Shown here one piece after another: positions 62,277-64,000 of a DNA stretch of 64,000 nt. Each line of letters opens with the position of its first letter. The first letter of the stretch is position 1. Both the position numbers and the translations under genes were made by a program. This DNA is from Rhodoluna limnophila (lineage in GTDB: Bacteria; Actinomycetota; Actinomycetes; Actinomycetales; Microbacteriaceae). A model generated the notes under the pieces. The model had not been told where the DNA came from. It saw only the letters and a program-made list of their open reading frames with translations, and made no database searches. Location: contig NZ_CP040509.1 in assembly GCF_005845365.1 (NCBI RefSeq), forward strand, positions 124,001 to 188,000, written 5' to 3'.

Positions 62277-63590
62277 TTGCTTAGCGCTATTGTTCGTGCA
62301 TTCCGTACACCGGATCTCCGTAACAAGCTTGCATTCACTCTTGCAATCGTTGCCATTTTCCGTTTGGGCTCGTTTATTCCAGCTCCATTCGTTGACTATG
62401 GCAACGTGCAAAAGTGTCTTGCACAGACCCAGAACACCAGCGGGCTCTACGAGCTCGTCAACCTGTTCTCGGGTGGCGCTTTGCTTCAGCTTTCTATCTT
62501 TGCGCTGGGAATCATGCCGTACATCACGGCTTCGATCATCACCCAGTTGCTTCGAGTTGTAATTCCTCGCTTTGAGGCGCTTTCAAAAGAAGGCGCTTCA
62601 GGCCAGGCAACTCTTACTCAGTACACTCGCTACCTAACCATCGCTCTCGGTGTATTGCAGTCAACCACTTTGATTGCAGTTGCTCGCCAGGGTGCATTGT
62701 TCGGCGCAGACTGTGTGCTTCCGATCCTCACGGACTCATCACCTATCGCAGTTGGTCTTATGGTTCTAACCATGACCGCCGGTACCGGTCTGATCATGTG
62801 GATGGGTGAGCTAATCACTGAGCGCGGCGTCGGCAACGGTATGTCGCTTCTAATCTTCACCTCAATTGCTTCTACCTTCCCAGCTTCACTTGCTGGTATT
62901 GCGCAGACCAAGAGCATTGAGACCTTGCTTGTAGTTCTTGCCATTGGTGTGGTTGTGGTTGGCCTGGTTATCCTGGTCGAGCAGTCACAGCGCCGCATTC
63001 CGGTGCAGTACGCAAAGCGTATGGTTGGCCGTCGCACCTATGGTGGCCAGAGCACCTACATTCCAATCAAGGTGAACATGGCTGGTGTTGTTCCAGTTAT
63101 CTTCGCGTCATCACTTCTTTACCTGCCTGCTCTGATTGCTCAGTTCAACCAGCCAGATGCAAACGGCAAGGTAGCTGACTGGGTTACTTGGGTATCTAAC
63201 TACCTAACCCAGGGCGACCACCCGCTATACATGGCGCTTTACTTCTTCCTAATCATCGGTTTCACTTACTTCTACGTAGCCATCACCTTCGATCCAATCG
63301 AGGTTGCTGACAACATGAAGAAGTACGGTGGCTTTATCCCTGGTATCCGTGCCGGCCGTCCAACTACCGAATTCCTTGAGTTCGTGTTGAGCCGCATCAC
63401 CTTCCCAGGCGCCATCTACCTTGGTCTAATCGCCTTGATTCCATTGATTGCGTTCTCACTCATCGGTGCCAACCAGAACTTCCCGTTCGGTGGAACCTCG
63501 ATCCTCATCATCGTTGGTGTTGGTCTTGAAACCGTGAAGCAGATCAACGCACAGATGCAGCAGCGCAACTACGAAGGTCTTCTGAAGTGA
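62277..63590 (+). CDS. secY: Protein translocase subunit SecY
   Basis: Channel of the Sec translocon (437 aa, 10 membrane helices). FRTPDLRNKLAFTLAIVAIF at the N-terminus, GIMPYITASIITQLL in helix 2, and the cytoplasmic loop GRRTYGGQSTYIPIKVN are hallmarks. Starts at TTG 62277 after AGGAGG. Overlaps adk by 4 bases. Confidence 0.98.
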   Translation: MLSAIVRAFRTPDLRNKLAFTLAIVAIFRLGSFIPAPFVDYGNVQKCLAQTQNTSGLYELVNLFSGGALLQLSIFALGIMPYITASIITQLLRVVIPRFEALSKEGASGQATLTQYTRYLTIALGVLQSTTLIAVARQGALFGADCVLPILTDSSPIAVGLMVLTMTAGTGLIMWMGELITERGVGNGMSLLIFTSIASTFPASLAGIAQTKSIETLLVVLAIGVVVVGLVILVEQSQRRIPVQYAKRMVGRRTYGGQSTYIPIKVNMAGVVPVIFASSLLYLPALIAQFNQPDANGKVADWVTWVSNYLTQGDHPLYMALYFFLIIGFTYFYVAITFDPIEVADNMKKYGGFIPGIRAGRPTTEFLEFVLSRITFPGAIYLGLIALIPLIAFSLIGANQNFPFGGTSILIIVGVGLETVKQINAQMQQRNYEGLLK

Positions 63591-64000
63591 TCCGCCTACT
63601 CTTGATTGGTGCCCCAGGCGCTGGCAAGGGAACCCAGGCTGAAAAGCTTTCATCTGCGTTCAACATCCCTGCCATTTCTACCGGCGACATCTTCCGTCAC
63701 AACGTGAAGAATGAGACTGAGCTTGGCAAGCAAGCTAAGGCCTTCATGGACCGCGGCGAGTATGTTCCAGACAGCCTCACCAACGCTTTGGTTCGCGACC
63801 GTTTGTCTCAGGCAGACGCCATTGAGGGTTTCCTGCTAGACGGTTACCCACGCACTGCTGACCAGGTTGAAGAACTTGACGACATACTTGCATCTCAGGG
63901 CAAGCAACTTGACGTGGTTGTTCAGCTAACCGCTGACACCGATGAAGTTGTGCGCCGTCTGCTAAACCGTGCCATTGAGCAGGGTCGCGCCGATGACACC
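63587..64000 (+). CDS. adk: Adenylate kinase, 3' end cut by window edge
   Basis: Converts AMP and ATP to ADP. GTG at 63587 overlaps the secY stop (GTGA). The P-loop is LLIGAPGAGKGTQAEKL, the AMP site is STGDIFRHNVKN, and FLLDGYPRTADQ is the conserved Arg segment. 138 codons are in the window; about 50 residues are missing. The secY-adk order is typical of the spc operon. Confidence 0.97.
   Translation, partial: MIRLLLIGAPGAGKGTQAEKLSSAFNIPAISTGDIFRHNVKNETELGKQAKAFMDRGEYVPDSLTNALVRDRLSQADAIEGFLLDGYPRTADQVEELDDILASQGKQLDVVVQLTADTDEVVRRLLNRAIEQGRADDT

Overview
The window reads as a chromosomal segment of a small-genome, moderate-G+C actinobacterium. Order Micrococcales is very likely, and the planktonic Microbacteriaceae ('Luna'-type, e.g. 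Rhodoluna or Aquiluna) are the best guess. Supporting signs are the contiguous order rpoB-rpoC-rpsL-rpsG-fusA-tuf-S10/spc operon, a NucS mismatch endonuclease, several TTG/GTG starts, very short spacers and frequent 1-4 nt gene overlaps. The genus is inferred from gene content, not from a database match.

Layout. 1-4310: a PTS module with general enzymes ptsI and HPr on the minus strand, and divergent stand-alone EIIA, EIIB and EIIC genes of the fructose family. 4325-9787: an envelope polymer locus with an ABC-2 exporter, a GT2 glycosyltransferase, a TagB/TagF-like transferase, a LicC-like nucleotidyltransferase and GalE. 9834-18212: a DUF3048 lipoprotein, a 1,957-residue membrane-anchored surface protein and a second TagB/F-like gene.

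18213-28443 is the most unusual part. It holds a 52-residue minus-strand gene with its own terminator, a divergent ECF-type sigma factor carrying a transmembrane helix and an extracytoplasmic domain, two paralogous S-layer-like secreted proteins, and two paralogous GAF/LuxR regulators. A palindrome around GTCCGGAC recurs in the intergenic regions of these genes. I propose they form one surface-remodelling regulon. One regulator ends in a 12-base poly-C tract that could vary its C-terminus.

28443-39183: a mixed housekeeping and accessory stretch (nucS, an NRAMP-related transporter, a nitroreductase, DedA, a P-loop kinase, a winged-helix regulator, upp, tadA, a HAD phosphatase, a CDF transporter, tRNA-Ser(CGA), two paralogous lipoproteins and two small unknown genes). 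Within it, 33542-34464 is a compact element: 150-bp imperfect inverted repeats flank one winged-helix gene, with no transposase, and a palindrome TTTTGC-N4-GCAAAA occurs three times in it.

39184-64000: transcription and translation genes. rpoB and rpoC are followed by the str operon, a histone-H1-like small protein, and the S10 and spc operons through secY and the start of adk. Regulatory structure is visible: promoters before rpoB, rpsL and rpsJ, a terminator hairpin between rpsG and fusA, and a multi-hairpin leader before rpsJ. rpsN is absent from its usual place between rplE and rpsH, and L15 carries a long Ala/Lys/Pro-rich N-terminal extension.
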